NCBI GenBank assembly: GCA_021734105.1
Contig: JAIPJP010000004.1
Coordinates: forward strand, 1 to 56,155
Direction of reading: 5' to 3'
From: Candidatus Woesearchaeota archaeon
GTDB lineage: Archaea; Nanobdellota; Nanobdellia; Woesearchaeales; SKGA01
Length of the DNA stretch: 56,155 nucleotides
Under the pieces are notes generated by a model that worked only from the letters and a program-made list of their open reading frames with translations, was not told the origin of the DNA and did not search any database. The translations under genes were made by a program, and so were the position numbers. Below, in pieces: positions 34,242 through 41,983 of this stretch. How positions within the stretch are numbered: the stretch's first letter is position 1; every line of letters starts with the position of its first letter.

Positions 34242-35690
34242 ATGACAGAAAAATTACTAACAAAATCCTTATTTATGAATGGTTTGCAATGTCCTAAGTT
34301 GCTTTGGCTATCAGAAAGAAAAGAACTTCCAAAACCATCCATTGCAGATCAGCAGAAATTTGAACAAGGAAGAGAATTTGAGAAATATGTCAAACAGATA
34401 TTTTCTAATTCAATTGATCTTAAAGATATAAAATATCCTGAGAACATCCAAAAAACAATAAAGCTAATTGATGAAAGAAAAACTATTTTTGAAGCTGCAT
34501 TTCAATTTGAAAAACTATATCTTAAAGCAGACATAATTGAACCAACTAAAACAGGTTGGAACTTATACGAAATTAAAGCAAGTACAGAAGTAAAAAAAGA
34601 ACACATCCCTGACTTAGCATTTCAAAAATATGTGTGTGAAAAGGCAGGATTAAAAATAGAAAAAGTTTTTGTTCTTCATCTAAATAAAGAATTTATCAAA
34701 AAAGGAGAAATCAATTCTAAAGATTTGTGCAGTATTGAAGAGGTAACTAATGAAGTTAATCAAGTAAGTAAGATTGAAGAAAATTCTAGCAAATATATAG
34801 AAGTAATCAATAAAGAACGTTTGCCTGAATTTGTTATTTCTATGAATTGTAATAAACCACGAGAATGTCCATTAAAATCAGAATGTTGGAAAATGTTACC
34901 CGAAAACAATGTTTTACAATTAACTAATTGGAGGCAATATTGGAAACTATTTGAAGAAGGGTTTGAAGACATGAAAGAAATTCCTGAAGAGATAATATTA
35001 AAACCAAAAGATGAAGTTATACTTCAATCAACTTTAAAAAATAAAATTTATCTTTCAAAAGACCACATAAAACATTTTTTGAATTCACTAACTTATCCCC
35101 TTTTTCATCTTGATTTTGAAACATTTGATACCGCAGTACCTATTTATGATAAATCAAGACCTTGGCAAAAAATCCCTTTTCAATATTCATTACACATTCA
35201 ACATAATGATGGAAACGTAGAGCATTTTGAATATTTGGCAGATGGAAAAGAAGATCCACGATTAAAATTATTCATCAATCTCAAAGAACAGATTCAAGGA
35301 TCAGGAACTGTGATTGTATTTAACAAAACATTTGAGATTAATGTATTGAAGAAACTAGCTGAAGACTTTCCAGAAAATAAGGCTTGGATTCAAAATGTTT
35401 TAGATAGAATAATTGATTTAGCATTACCATTTCAAAACTATTATTATTACAATCCAAAACAAAAAGGCAAATACTCTATAAAAAAGGTATTACCTGCAAT
35501 AACTGGCAAAGGTTATTCTGATTTAGAAATAAATAATGGTGGAGATGCCAGTGCTCAATATTTCTACACACATATTAAAAATAAAGATCAAGATAATTCT
35601 GAATTAAGAAAACATCTTTTGAAATATTGTTGTCTTGATACTGAAGGTATGGTTTGGATAATTAACGAATTAAATAAGTTAGTTCAATAA
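34242..35690 (+). CDS. DUF2779 protein: Cas4/RecB-like nuclease plus RNase H-like domain
   Basis: 482 aa. The N-terminus SLFMNGLQCPKLLWL has the first Cys of a Cas4-type Fe-S site; CNKPRECPLKSECWKM (about 204-219) supplies the others. The RecB-type acid/Lys core is YEIKAST near 108. The C-terminal part is DUF2779, with DEDD-exonuclease-like LDFETFD (about 290), FNKTFEINVL and CLDTEGM. It is likely an exonuclease that trims DNA or RNA ends. It stands alone between the restriction-modification cluster and the palindrome region. Confidence 0.8.
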   Translation: MTEKLLTKSLFMNGLQCPKLLWLSERKELPKPSIADQQKFEQGREFEKYVKQIFSNSIDLKDIKYPENIQKTIKLIDERKTIFEAAFQFEKLYLKADIIEPTKTGWNLYEIKASTEVKKEHIPDLAFQKYVCEKAGLKIEKVFVLHLNKEFIKKGEINSKDLCSIEEVTNEVNQVSKIEENSSKYIEVINKERLPEFVISMNCNKPRECPLKSECWKMLPENNVLQLTNWRQYWKLFEEGFEDMKEIPEEIILKPKDEVILQSTLKNKIYLSKDHIKHFLNSLTYPLFHLDFETFDTAVPIYDKSRPWQKIPFQYSLHIQHNDGNVEHFEYLADGKEDPRLKLFINLKEQIQGSGTVIVFNKTFEINVLKKLAEDFPENKAWIQNVLDRIIDLALPFQNYYYYNPKQKGKYSIKKVLPAITGKGYSDLEINNGGDASAQYFYTHIKNKDQDNSELRKHLLKYCCLDTEGMVWIINELNKLVQ

Positions 35691-35706
35691 ACTCTGATTT
35701 AAGAAT

Positions 35707-35901
35707 TTACATAAAGATTTTGTACTTTTTCCCATCTACATCTTCTAATTTCAACTGGTTAGTATTACTAACCAACTCACTTTCTTCCTTTTTTAGCTTA
35801 TTTTTAAGCCATTTCCAGTAATTACGAACCTTTTGATAATCTGACTGATCAGTTAAAATTCCAATTACATTAAGTATAAATGACCAAAATTCATTATTAA
35901 A
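35707..35901 (-). pseudogene. Remnant of a BRO-N-type antirepressor gene
   Basis: The minus strand reads FNNEFWSFILNVIGILTDQSDYQKVRNYWKWLKNKLKKE...VSNTNQLKLEDVDGKKYKIFM then stop, with a stop also just upstream (35902-35904). This matches the core of the BRO-N prophage antirepressor domain (VIGxLT, DYxKxRxYWxxLKxKLxKE, NxxQLKL). The start and the C-terminal part are missing. Confidence 0.7.
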
Positions 35902-35904
35902 CTA

Positions 35905-36300
35905 AAGATTTTGTGAAAAAATCACAAAAATAGCACTTTAATCCCTAAAAATAGGCTTTTTAGGAAGAACATAAGAGTAGGTACAAATTGTACCCCCTTT
36001 CAACTGTACACAAATTGTGTACAATTCACAATTTCTTCAAATAAGAGATATCGACAAATTGTCGACATCTCAACTATCCGATTTTTCCGGACAGTTCAAT
36101 CGTTTACTTTCATAAACATATGATTACAAAAATAAACTCAACTATTTGGAAATACTTAACAGTTCAAAAGTAGACAAATATGCGAATCATATATTAATAA
36201 TTCGCATTAACATATACTCTAAAAAAACACAATTTCCTTTAAATAGGAAATATCGACAAATTGTCGACGCTTCAATTGTACGATATAATCGTACATCTCA
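35905..36300. repeat. Cluster of different palindromes
   Basis: No gene. Palindromes in order: TTTTGTGA/TCACAAAA (35909-35929); CCTAAAAA/TTTTTAGG (35944-35964); GGTACAA-A-TTGTACC (35980-35994); TGTACACAA-A-TTGTGTACA (36005-36023); a 27-nt one with arms GAGAT-ATCGACAA (36045-36071, one mismatch); AACTATCCG.../CCGGACAGTT (36072-36096); a decayed relative at 36140-36164; TGCGAAT/ATTCGCA (36181-36206); TCGACAA-A-TTGTCGA (36253-36267); TGTACGAT-ATA-ATCGTACA (36277-36295). A 40-bp direct repeat (36027-36066 and 36228-36268) includes two of them. Confidence 0.9.
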
Positions 36301-36308
36301 GAGTATAA

Positions 36309-36563
36309 TTAAGCTGAAACTTGTTCATAACTCTCTTTCAATTTAGTAAGTCCAAACACTCCATCTCCCATTCTTACAAACACATTATGTGTATCTCTCA
36401 TGAGTACTGCGATGACTGTTCTTTCTGGTGTTTTTCCTTTGCTTGATTTTGTCTTGAGTATCTCTTTTGTCAAATCTACATAGTGCATAGGTTTCTTCTG
36501 TTCTTTGAGTACTTTGTATGCCATATCGTAAAAAGATCCTTTCTGTACTTTTGTATCTTTCAT
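36309..36563 (-). CDS. HARE-HTH domain protein (left copy)
   Basis: 84 aa: GSFYDMAYKVLKEQKKPMHYVDLTKEILK and KTPERTVIAVLMRDTHNVFVRMGDGVFGLT form a HARE-HTH (HB1/ASXL/RpoE-delta type) winged helix. GGAGG is 8 nt upstream. It is the last gene of the minus-strand replication module; a conserved TTTATAAA element sits in the repeat just upstream. The partner copy is at 45283-45522. Confidence 0.8.
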   Translation of the reverse strand: MKDTKVQKGSFYDMAYKVLKEQKKPMHYVDLTKEILKTKSSKGKTPERTVIAVLMRDTHNVFVRMGDGVFGLTKLKESYEQVSA

Positions 36564-36604
36564 GTTTTTTACCTCCTGTATAAGTTATCTTATTTAATAC
36601 AGAA

Positions 36605-36901
36605 GATGCTCTAAGAGATTTATAAACACCGTCGAGATACAATCTAGCCATTGGAATCGCTAGATTCGTCTGTAGGAAACAAGAAAGAAACATACTTCTT
36701 ATTCAAAGAATATTTCTTATTCAAAAACTCTAAAGTATCAAGATCTTTTTTAGAATAAGTAAGAGAAGAGGCAACCTGCTTAGAAAAATCCCTATTGCCC
36801 TTCATCTTCTGCAAAAGAAAAAAACAATAACCATCACTTCTTTTAGAACACTCACCAATTGCAGGGCAATCAATGCAACGAAGAAGCAGATGAAGATTAG
36901 A
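36605..36901. repeat. Long inverted repeat, left arm
   Basis: The reverse complement matches 44957-45253 with constant coordinate sum (81858), hence no indels, and by eye over 90% identity. It covers the 3' half of the KGGK/CxxC gene and the downstream promoter of the HARE-HTH gene. Flanking parts of the same genes are much less alike. Confidence 0.85.
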
Positions 36902-37036
36902 AGAATACTTGCCATGTTTCAAATTTTTTACTCCATTTGATTTTGTCTTCTTTGCACTTGACATCTTACCACCTTTGACTTGATCCTCAAAAGTAAGCAA
37001 GTGAATGTTTCCATTGAAGTTGTCAAGTCTACTCAT
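36644..37036 (-). CDS. KGGK-motif zinc-binding protein, type 2 (left copy)
   Basis: 130 aa. N-terminal TFEDQVKGGKMSSAKKTKSNGVKNLKHGKY, then four cysteines in LRCIDCPAIGECSKRSDGYC, then a charged helical C-terminus (SLTYSKKDLDTLEFLNKKYSLNKKY). It is paralogous to the gene upstream (shared D-x-x-KGGK...K-x-GKY plus Cys4). It may bind DNA through the basic segment; function unknown. The start overlaps the upstream gene by 4 nt. Its 3' half is inside the long inverted repeat. Confidence 0.72.
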   Translation of the reverse strand: MSRLDNFNGNIHLLTFEDQVKGGKMSSAKKTKSNGVKNLKHGKYSSNLHLLLRCIDCPAIGECSKRSDGYCFFLLQKMKGNRDFSKQVASSLTYSKKDLDTLEFLNKKYSLNKKYVSFLFPTDESSDSNG

Positions 37037-37449
37037 CGACTCATTGCCTCTTGAAGTTCAAGCATCATGATAAGAAACTTCTGACCTGCCAATGCTGAAA
37101 CCTCAGGATCATTACTATACGTTTTCATATAAGAATCCAAGAAGTCAGAGATATACAAATCAAACTCTTCAATAGTTGCAAAGCCTTTAGACTTCATGAT
37201 AGAATATATCATCCTTGTAGAAAAGAGTCTGCAAGGCTCATCACTCTTTACCCTGTAAGGACATACTGCAGTGACCTTGCAAAGAGAACACACCTTTATC
37301 GCTTTAGTTGCATACTTTCCAGACTTCATTGAATTAAGTCTTGCAGAAAGAATCCGTTTTAAGGTAACTGTCTTTCCTCCTTTTATTCTGTCTTCTTTTG
37401 TAAGTTTGTGTGGTTTACCACCAAATAATTGTTTTTTATCTTCATTCAT
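37033..37449 (-). CDS. KGGK-motif zinc-binding protein, type 1 (left copy)
   Basis: 138 aa. TKEDRIKGGKTVTLKRILSARLNSMKSGKY followed by VCSLCKVTAVCPYRVKSDEPC (C-x2-C-x5-C-x8-C) and a helical tail. GGAGG precedes the ATG, which overlaps the ATPase gene by 8 nt. Counterpart at 44412-44825. The repeated basic K-x-GKY motif and zinc site resemble small DNA-packaging or replication accessory proteins, but no family is recognised. Confidence 0.7.
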   Translation of the reverse strand: MNEDKKQLFGGKPHKLTKEDRIKGGKTVTLKRILSARLNSMKSGKYATKAIKVCSLCKVTAVCPYRVKSDEPCRLFSTRMIYSIMKSKGFATIEEFDLYISDFLDSYMKTYSNDPEVSALAGQKFLIMMLELQEAMSR

Positions 37450-38992
37450 TTTTATCCTCCTTTTCGACTGTTAGAACCTTCTGATAATCGAATTTACTCA
37501 CTTCGTTTTTTGCTTCATCATCACAGATGAACTCTTCTTCCACAACAAGATTGCTACCTGTCAACCTTGACATATCATTTTCATCACTAAAGGTATGAGT
37601 TTCCTTATCATAATCAACAAAATCAAGAACATAAGGTGCAATCTCTTTTCCTTCATAGATTTCTTTTGCTTCTTTACTATTCAACCAATCTGTCAATACA
37701 CTATCAATCTCTTTTACCTTAACAGGTATGGCTAGGCTACTGATAGGTGAATTGATAGGTCTAAACAAGAAAGCCTTATTTGTGATCATAGCATTGTAGT
37801 AGACATCAATCTTATCCTTATCTTTTAATTCTGCAATCCAACGCTTAATCGTATTGACAGAACTAATGCCAAGATCTTGCTGTGCCTTATGCCTAAGAAT
37901 CCAATTACAATAATGATCCTCAAAACCAAGATTACTGATATCAGCACAATGATTACCAATATTCTCTTTGGCATAATCTAAGAGTCTTTGCAAACGATGA
38001 TCTATTCCTGAATACGTCAAGTTGATAAAATCACTAAATATAATCAATGCATTCAAGAAATCACTTGGCTCAGCATAGATAAAAGTCACATTGTTGATGG
38101 TCTTTGTCACACGCTGTTTTTGATAAAGCCAGGTAATAGCACGAGTAAGAGAAATTATTCTTTTCACATCTCTTTTGACTCTGTCTTTTGTCGTATCAAA
38201 AATTTCTTTACCTGAAACTTCTTTATCAAGAACATCAGTAAATGGTAATATAACGTAACAATCCTTATCAAGTAAAGAGATAGAAGTTGCAATCCAAGAT
38301 TCCTCATCGATAGTCTTTGCAAGATAATAAGAGACATCCCTTGCTTTTTTCAACGTATCAGAAATGACAATCTTATTCTTCTCTTTATATCCTGTTATTG
38401 GAATGATAACATATCTTGTCTCAAGCTCTTCATCACTTTCAGTCTCTGTTGTCCCATAGATTAATGTCTTCTGTTCTTGATCAGTTCTAATCGCTGTCTT
38501 AAAACCAGTCTTTGCATCTTTCTTTAAAGTAGTTGTTCCACCTTCAGCCATCTGCTTAAACGTCTCGACAATCTCAGCATTAGCACCACGCTCACGATTC
38601 TTATTGATCTCAGAAAAAGCAATGATTCGCTTATCCTTAACATCATCCTCAAGAGTCGCAGTTGTTGCTCTAGTCACTTTAATCCAATCATCTTTAGGGA
38701 TATGTGAAAGAACAGTATCTACACAACTATCCTTTCCTGCAGAACTATTACCTTTCAATGCACAACTGCAATGATCTTTAGGATCTTTCAGATAAGAAGA
38801 TATTGCAACAATAAACACACCAAGTTTCTCCTTATGATCAAGCTTATGTCTTTTGTCAAGTTCAAGATGAATCTCTTTTAAGAGTTCATCAGAAAAGAAC
38901 TTCATATCAAGAACTGCATTAATCCTCTTATACTCTGCAACCACATCAGGATCATCAAGCTCAAAGACCAATCGTTTTAATGCCTCACTCAT
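37442..38992 (-). CDS. AAA+/SF3-like ATPase, putative replicative helicase (left copy)
   Basis: 516 aa. Walker A GNSSAGKD at 81-88, Walker B RIIAFSEIN at 122-130, a sensor-like YGTTETES near 180 and an Arg-finger candidate in ETRYVIIP (Arg193). A winged-helix-like region (VNTIKRWIAELKDKDKIDVYYN) lies near 395-420 and the C-terminus is acidic. The gene overlaps the primase gene by 4 nt (ATGA), the pairing typical of primase-helicase modules of plasmids and viruses. Its counterpart is at 42488-44026, with the motifs at the same residue numbers. Confidence 0.78.
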   Translation of the reverse strand: MSEALKRLVFELDDPDVVAEYKRINAVLDMKFFSDELLKEIHLELDKRHKLDHKEKLGVFIVAISSYLKDPKDHCSCALKGNSSAGKDSCVDTVLSHIPKDDWIKVTRATTATLEDDVKDKRIIAFSEINKNRERGANAEIVETFKQMAEGGTTTLKKDAKTGFKTAIRTDQEQKTLIYGTTETESDEELETRYVIIPITGYKEKNKIVISDTLKKARDVSYYLAKTIDEESWIATSISLLDKDCYVILPFTDVLDKEVSGKEIFDTTKDRVKRDVKRIISLTRAITWLYQKQRVTKTINNVTFIYAEPSDFLNALIIFSDFINLTYSGIDHRLQRLLDYAKENIGNHCADISNLGFEDHYCNWILRHKAQQDLGISSVNTIKRWIAELKDKDKIDVYYNAMITNKAFLFRPINSPISSLAIPVKVKEIDSVLTDWLNSKEAKEIYEGKEIAPYVLDFVDYDKETHTFSDENDMSRLTGSNLVVEEEFICDDEAKNEVSKFDYQKVLTVEKEDKNE

Positions 38993-39492
38993 CTCGACTC
39001 CCTCAACAATGTCTTTGGTTGTCCAGTCTTGAAATGCTCAGTATCCTCAAGAGCAATCAACACATTATCAGAAGCCATATGAGGATCACACTTAAACTTA
39101 GAAATCAAATAACCTCTAATCTTCTGACGAGAAACATGAGAATACTTCATCAAAGAATTCTCAAAAATGTGAATGTGATACCCTTTTGAACCACTAAAAT
39201 ATGCCTTATACAAAAAACCATACGTATCAAGCTCATCACAGATATCATTCATTCGTTTTTCAGATGCATCTTCATCCATATCAAGAATTATCTCGGAGTT
39301 GAGAATCTGACGGCAATTAGCAACACCTAAAAACTTCATACCTTCATCTGACTGCCACAACTCAAGCACATTCTTTCGCTTAGTAAACGTTTTTTTGTCT
39401 CCTCGGACAAAACCTTTAGCAACCTTAAAGTCACCATACTTATTACATAATCCGACAAGGTACGATGAACGTTCCCCTTCAGTAAAGACCAT
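38989..39492 (-). CDS. Minimal archaeo-eukaryotic primase (left copy)
   Basis: 167 aa. Motif I ILDMDED with the metal-binding Asp71/Asp73, motif II SGSKGYHIHIF (100-110), and a motif III-like EHFKTG near 152 match the AEP/PriS core, but the protein is less than half the length of cellular PriS and has no visible zinc site. It should prime DNA synthesis of the element with the adjacent ATPase. Its start is inside the end of the small gene at 39479. Confidence 0.8.
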   Translation of the reverse strand: MVFTEGERSSYLVGLCNKYGDFKVAKGFVRGDKKTFTKRKNVLELWQSDEGMKFLGVANCRQILNSEIILDMDEDASEKRMNDICDELDTYGFLYKAYFSGSKGYHIHIFENSLMKYSHVSRQKIRGYLISKFKCDPHMASDNVLIALEDTEHFKTGQPKTLLRESR

Positions 39493-39649
39493 CCTCTAAA
39501 ACCTCCATCCGGACAATCCTACTTTTAGGGATAACATGACGATGATCAAGAGTAATAGAAAACTCATCATCACAAGAGACTACACCCTCACGATAAGAGA
39601 TCTTCTCACCATCATCAAAATATACCTTCGCCTTCTTTGATTTCATCAT
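39479..39649 (-). CDS. Small beta-rich protein of the replication module (left copy)
   Basis: 56 aa, translated by eye: MMKSKKAKVYFDDGEKISYR, EGVVSCDDEFSITLDHRHVI, PKSRIVRMEVLEDGLY. It aligns with the product at 41804-41983 (VKVFFDDGEKIAWREG...DDFSIVLDD...IPLSRVIRMEV), which supports both as real genes. An SH3- or Sm-like beta barrel is plausible. Its end overlaps the primase start by 14 nt. Confidence 0.78.
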   Translation of the reverse strand: MMKSKKAKVYFDDGEKISYREGVVSCDDEFSITLDHRHVIPKSRIVRMEVLEDGLY

Positions 39650-39661
39650 GATCAAACCTTA

Positions 39662-39898
39662 TTATCTTTTCAAAAATTGAGCAAAAGATTCCGCTTTAGC
39701 TTTCATTGATTTTAGATTATTATATTCCTGAACTTGCCACTCCAAATCACTAAATTGTTTAAGAACAGGTTCAAACTTCTTGTCCTCAATTATCTTACCA
39801 AGATGAAACTGCATCTCATCAATAAGATACTGAAGCTCACTCAATTTCTTTCTTGAAATGGTGATGCTTATCAAGTCATTCTCATATTTTGGATCCAT
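39662..39898 (-). CDS. Small coiled-coil protein
   Basis: 78 aa with two long helices (SRKKLSELQYLIDEMQFHLGKII and VLKQFSDLEWQVQEYNNLKSMKAKAE). GGTGGTGAT precedes the ATG. It lies between the OB-like gene and the 56-aa gene and has no counterpart in the right-hand module. Function unknown. Confidence 0.62.
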   Translation of the reverse strand: MDPKYENDLISITISRKKLSELQYLIDEMQFHLGKIIEDKKFEPVLKQFSDLEWQVQEYNNLKSMKAKAESFAQFLKR

Positions 39899-39902
39899 AT
39901 TA

Positions 39903-40337
39903 TCACCACCTCTTTTCTGTTCTGACTTTTTTTCTCTGAATCAAGATGACCTTCTTACCATCAGGAAGATAACCACCTTTCATCTCAATGATTCTTGGAA
40001 CACCATTCTCAATACCAATATCAGACAGCATCTTATTAGGGATAGGCACATAGTAACTATACGTCATCTTAGGCTCACCATCAGCTAACTTGTATGGTCG
40101 CTTCAACTTATACACACTATACGGCTTATAGAAATAATCATCAGGCATATCAAGATAGAACACAAGACCAAGCTCTTCATTCTCATCAATATACCTTAGT
40201 GGAAAAACTTCCAACTCCTTACCAAAAAAATTGGCAGCATCTATTGTGGGAACATAAAAAGCATACTGGTTCCCCATCTTTCGAGGCTTAATAGATCTTA
40301 CCCCAAACTCTTGCACAAAATGTTTTATCACTTTCAT
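39903..40337 (-). CDS. Replication-module protein A (left copy), unknown
   Basis: 144 aa from ATG 40337, chosen because GGAGG lies 10 nt upstream; the reading from 40376 would include the site. Beta-rich sequence with YAFYVPTIDAANFFGKEL, LGLVFYLDMPDDY, then YYVPIPNKMLSDIGIENGVPRIIEM. A distant relative occupies the same place in the mirror module (41405-41791; TYQLPIPKHFLSFL). It may be an AbrB-like or OB-like DNA-binding protein; not established. Confidence 0.65.
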   Translation of the reverse strand: MKVIKHFVQEFGVRSIKPRKMGNQYAFYVPTIDAANFFGKELEVFPLRYIDENEELGLVFYLDMPDDYFYKPYSVYKLKRPYKLADGEPKMTYSYYVPIPNKMLSDIGIENGVPRIIEMKGGYLPDGKKVILIQRKKVRTEKRW

Positions 40338-40775
40338 CTTATTTTTTCCTCCTTGTTCATTTTTGCATAGTGCCATCTAGTTCGATTCATCAAAACACTA
40401 TACAATTAGGGAAAGACGCAGACATACATAAAGCGAAATCATCACACGCTTTCTCCTAAGAAATATAATTCTATTTTTATCTTAATATTATTTTAGTAGA
40501 ATTATGCCAGAATGAAGATTTGTAATGGAAACTAGAGTCCAGTCGAAAAGATTTAAATAGGTCTAAAAGACTACATAGACAAACTGGTAGAATTAGAATA
40601 AGGAATTGATAGTATTTATCGACGAAAACAAAGAAAAACACCAGAAATTCATTCTGGCTTTACTGTTTTCAAGTCGAGCTATTAGTCGTATTCTTCCCGT
40701 TTTAGCATTATAAGGCATGTTTTTGTCCATTGTCTTCATCTTCTTTTTTAGTAATTGTTTTGGTAATATTAGTAA
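40338..40775. other. Central non-coding region near the symmetry axis
   Basis: About 440 bp without a supported gene. It contains A/T-rich DNA, TATA-like ATTTAAATAG (40551-40560) and a long-spaced inverted repeat CCAGAATGAA (40507-40516) / TTCATTCTGG (40648-40657). It is a possible origin or non-coding RNA region, on position only. Confidence 0.4.
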
Positions 40776-41282
40776 TCATACTGGAATAAGCTTTGCGAAT
40801 TGTTTCCCAAAGAGTCTTTCATTTTGTTCTTTTTTGAGGTTCTTGTTTGCTTTAATCATCTGTGATCTTATTTGAGGGTGGATAAACCAGTAATTTTTTG
40901 ATAGTTCTCCACCTGTTGTTTTGGCAATTACAATATTGTCATTTTGCATTTGTTCAAGTGTTGTTTCTATTGTTTTGAAGCTAGGCAATTGGGCATCTAG
41001 TATCTTGTCCACTTCTGCTAGCATCTTGTGTCTTCCTGAGATTTGTTTTTTGATCTTCTCTATTTTCTTGGCTTTCTCTGAGTTTTTGCTCATATTGTTT
41101 ATCTCTGCTTCTATCATTCTGTTTCTTATTTCTGATACTTTGATTGGTTCATTTGCTTGCTGTAGGATAAAGACTATTTTTCTTTCTAGAGAAGTTAGGC
41201 TCATGAGACAGCTTTCTACATAGTCTGGGTCTCCTTCTTGGTTTTCTTTGAGGAGTTCTAGTAGGTTATATTTCTTTTCCAT
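40776..41282 (-). CDS. Helical protein with HTH-like N-terminus, unknown
   Basis: 168 aa. LTSLERKIVFILQQANEPIKVSEIRNRMIE looks like a winged-helix start, followed by a coiled coil (NNMSKNSEKAKKIEKIKKQI) and a second wHTH-like half (SFKTIETTLEQMQNDNIVIAKT). A minus-strand TATA (TTTATATATTAG) is about 25 nt upstream. It is the only gene at the symmetry centre without a mirror partner, so it may be a regulator or initiator shared by both modules. Confidence 0.65.
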   Translation of the reverse strand: MEKKYNLLELLKENQEGDPDYVESCLMSLTSLERKIVFILQQANEPIKVSEIRNRMIEAEINNMSKNSEKAKKIEKIKKQISGRHKMLAEVDKILDAQLPSFKTIETTLEQMQNDNIVIAKTTGGELSKNYWFIHPQIRSQMIKANKNLKKEQNERLFGKQFAKLIPV

Positions 41283-41352
41283 TGGACTTAGTTATTTTTT
41301 ACTAATATATAAATCTTGTCATGTATCGTTAGGTTTTGTGATTTATAGTAAA

Positions 41353-41388
41353 TATTATTAAGAAAAAAACTAACAATTCTTAATAATA
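41353..41388. promoter_or_regulatory. Perfect 12-bp inverted repeat upstream of the right-hand module
   Basis: Arms TATTATTAAGAA (41353-41364) and TTCTTAATAATA (41377-41388) with a 12-nt spacer, ending 16 nt before the ATG at 41405. It is either an operator or a hairpin of the replication region. Confidence 0.65.
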
Positions 41389-41404
41389 CCTAACTAATGC
41401 AAAA

Positions 41405-41791
41405 ATGAGACAAATCAAACCAAAACAGATACTGTACAAACATCCATTCAAGAAAACCCTGATCAATGCAGGAGAAAGTATCTGCTACAATATCCCGAGC
41501 ATCATTGGACATGCTCATCTAAGTGATATTGATTATCAAGTTCCTGAACCAGTTGTTGAAGATCAGCAAGTGAAACTGGGTTTTTGGCTTGATAACCTTG
41601 ATGGTTTTCAAATGCCACCAAGAAGAATATACAAATGTATCAAAGGCAAAACAAAAACTTACCAGTTGCCTATACCTAAACATTTCCTTTCATTTCTCAG
41701 ATTCAATAATGTGAAGCAGACAAGAGTCGGCTTTAGAATCATAGTTGATGAGATTACAAACAATCGTTTGATTGTTCTGGAGAGTGAATAA
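41405..41791 (+). CDS. Replication-module protein A (right copy), unknown
   Basis: 128 aa, beta-rich: SICYNIPSIIGHAHLSDIDY, VKLGFWLDNLDGFQMPP, TYQLPIPKHFLSFLRFNN, GFRIIVDE. The pattern and position match the product at 39903-40337, though identity is low. It opens the plus-strand replication module and ends 12 bp before the next small gene. Function unknown. Confidence 0.65.
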   Translation: MRQIKPKQILYKHPFKKTLINAGESICYNIPSIIGHAHLSDIDYQVPEPVVEDQQVKLGFWLDNLDGFQMPPRRIYKCIKGKTKTYQLPIPKHFLSFLRFNNVKQTRVGFRIIVDEITNNRLIVLESE

Positions 41792-41803
41792 AGATGAAAT
41801 TTG

Positions 41804-41983
41804 ATGGAGCGTTGGAAAAAAATGAAAGGCAAGAAGGTAAAAGTATTCTTCGATGATGGAGAAAAAATAGCCTGGCGAGAAGGCATTGCAACATCACAAG
41901 ATGATTTCTCAATTGTATTAGATGATAAAGATCTGATTCCGTTATCAAGAGTTATCAGGATGGAGGTAGTTCATAATGGATAA
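41804..41983 (+). CDS. Small beta-rich protein of the replication module (right copy)
   Basis: 59 aa from ATG 41804; ATG 41822 (MKGKKVKVFF) is the better match to the left copy's start and may be the real one. VKVFFDDGEKIAWREGI and SRVIRMEV align with the 56-aa protein at 39479-39649. It overlaps the primase gene by 8 nt. Likely a tiny DNA- or protein-binding beta barrel. Confidence 0.75.
   Translation: MERWKKMKGKKVKVFFDDGEKIAWREGIATSQDDFSIVLDDKDLIPLSRVIRMEVVHNG

Noticed and set aside
35905-36300. CRISPR array in the palindrome cluster
   Set aside because: The repeats differ from each other, spacing is irregular and no constant repeat/spacer length or Cas1/Cas2 gene is present; the Cas4-like DUF2779 protein next to it is not evidence of an array.
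40338-40775. tRNA or known structural RNA in the central gap
   Set aside because: No cloverleaf, T-loop consensus or CCA-type end can be found; only a long-spaced 10-bp inverted repeat.
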